NCBI GenBank assembly: GCA_905235605.1
Contig: CAJOMF010000018.1
Span: forward strand, 1 to 32,831
Source of the DNA: an uncultured bacterium
GTDB lineage: Bacteria; UBP6; UBA1177
Direction: 5' to 3'
DNA length: 32,831 nt
The notes beneath the pieces were generated by a model that was not told the origin of the DNA, ran no database searches, and saw only the letters and a program-made list of their open reading frames with translations. Below, piece by piece: positions 32,738 through 32,831 of this stretch (position 1 is its first letter; each line of letters begins with the position of its first letter). The position numbers were made by a program, and so were the translations under genes.

Positions 32738-32831
32738 TGGTACAAGAAAACTGGACAGAGGTTGAAGTGTAGATAGATTAACCTTTGTTTTAGGAGAATC
32801 ACTATGAGGAGAATGAGGATGCACGATTCAG
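32738..32831 (+). mobile_element. Possible left end of an insertion sequence with start of a transposase gene
   Basis: The last 90 bases hold a stretch (GTGGTACAAGAAAACTGGAC at 32740-32759) that resembles terminal sequences of IS3-type elements. A ribosome-binding site (TAGGAG) and an ATG at 32804 beginning MRRMRMHDS follow, and the frame runs off the window. The protein start would fit a small OrfA-like transposase subunit. With only nine codons visible this is a tentative call. Confidence 0.3.

Overview
The window reads as a chromosomal segment of a Gram-negative, probably anaerobic bacterium of the deltaproteobacterial / Myxococcota-like type. The pointers are the gene order pilB-pilT-pilC-pilS-pilR (the order known from Myxococcus), a large secreted protein ending in a MYXO-CTERM-like tail (Cys, hydrophobic helix, basic end), two AgmX/PglI-type C-terminal domains, and many lipoproteins with Asp/Glu-rich or Cys-rich linkers. 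Lineage is inferred from gene content only.

Layout. (1) 1-6039, minus strand: type IV pilus motor and regulatory operon, tightly coupled, behind a near-consensus promoter at 6064-6091. (2) 6129-9185, minus: a 1018-residue surface protein with its own strong promoter. (3) 9377-11645, plus: aspartate aminotransferase-type enzyme and phosphate acetyltransferase. (4) 11646-24500: an accessory island of lipoproteins and secreted proteins, most carrying a DUF1566/Lcl C-type-lectin-like domain that ends in a YVRCVR-type motif, plus an AAA-ATPase/PD-(D/E)XK protein, a BspA-type leucine-rich-repeat protein and a decayed HigBA toxin-antitoxin locus. Four copies of a dispersed intergenic repeat lie in this island. 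(5) 24576-29032, plus: murJ, a DUF1566-AgmX fusion, an AgmX-domain protein and an Asp-rich lipoprotein. (6) 29042-31386, minus: a two-gene operon of a tandem ThyX-like protein and a homocysteine S-methyltransferase-like protein. (7) 31583-32704: ankyrin-repeat protein; the last ~90 bases may be the left end of an insertion sequence.

Most notable: a template/variable repeat pair of a diversity-generating retroelement (DGR). The 3' end of the DUF1566 lipoprotein gene at 16121 (17551-17663) and a non-coding copy 0.5 kb downstream (18161-18272) are identical outside a 70-base core. Inside the core all 11 clean substitutions fall on adenines of the downstream copy, mainly in AAY (Asn) codons. That is the signature of adenine-specific mutagenic retrohoming into a lectin-fold target. 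No reverse transcriptase or Avd gene is visible, so the enzyme would have to lie outside the window or act in trans. The current variable repeat also carries an indel that frameshifts the target.

Other points of interest: an orphan HigA antitoxin whose toxin gene was removed by an internal deletion while promoter and operator stayed intact; a tandem ThyX-like protein in which the two halves of the ThyX signature are kept in different copies; and unusual DUF1566 fusions to an M23 peptidase and to an AgmX domain.
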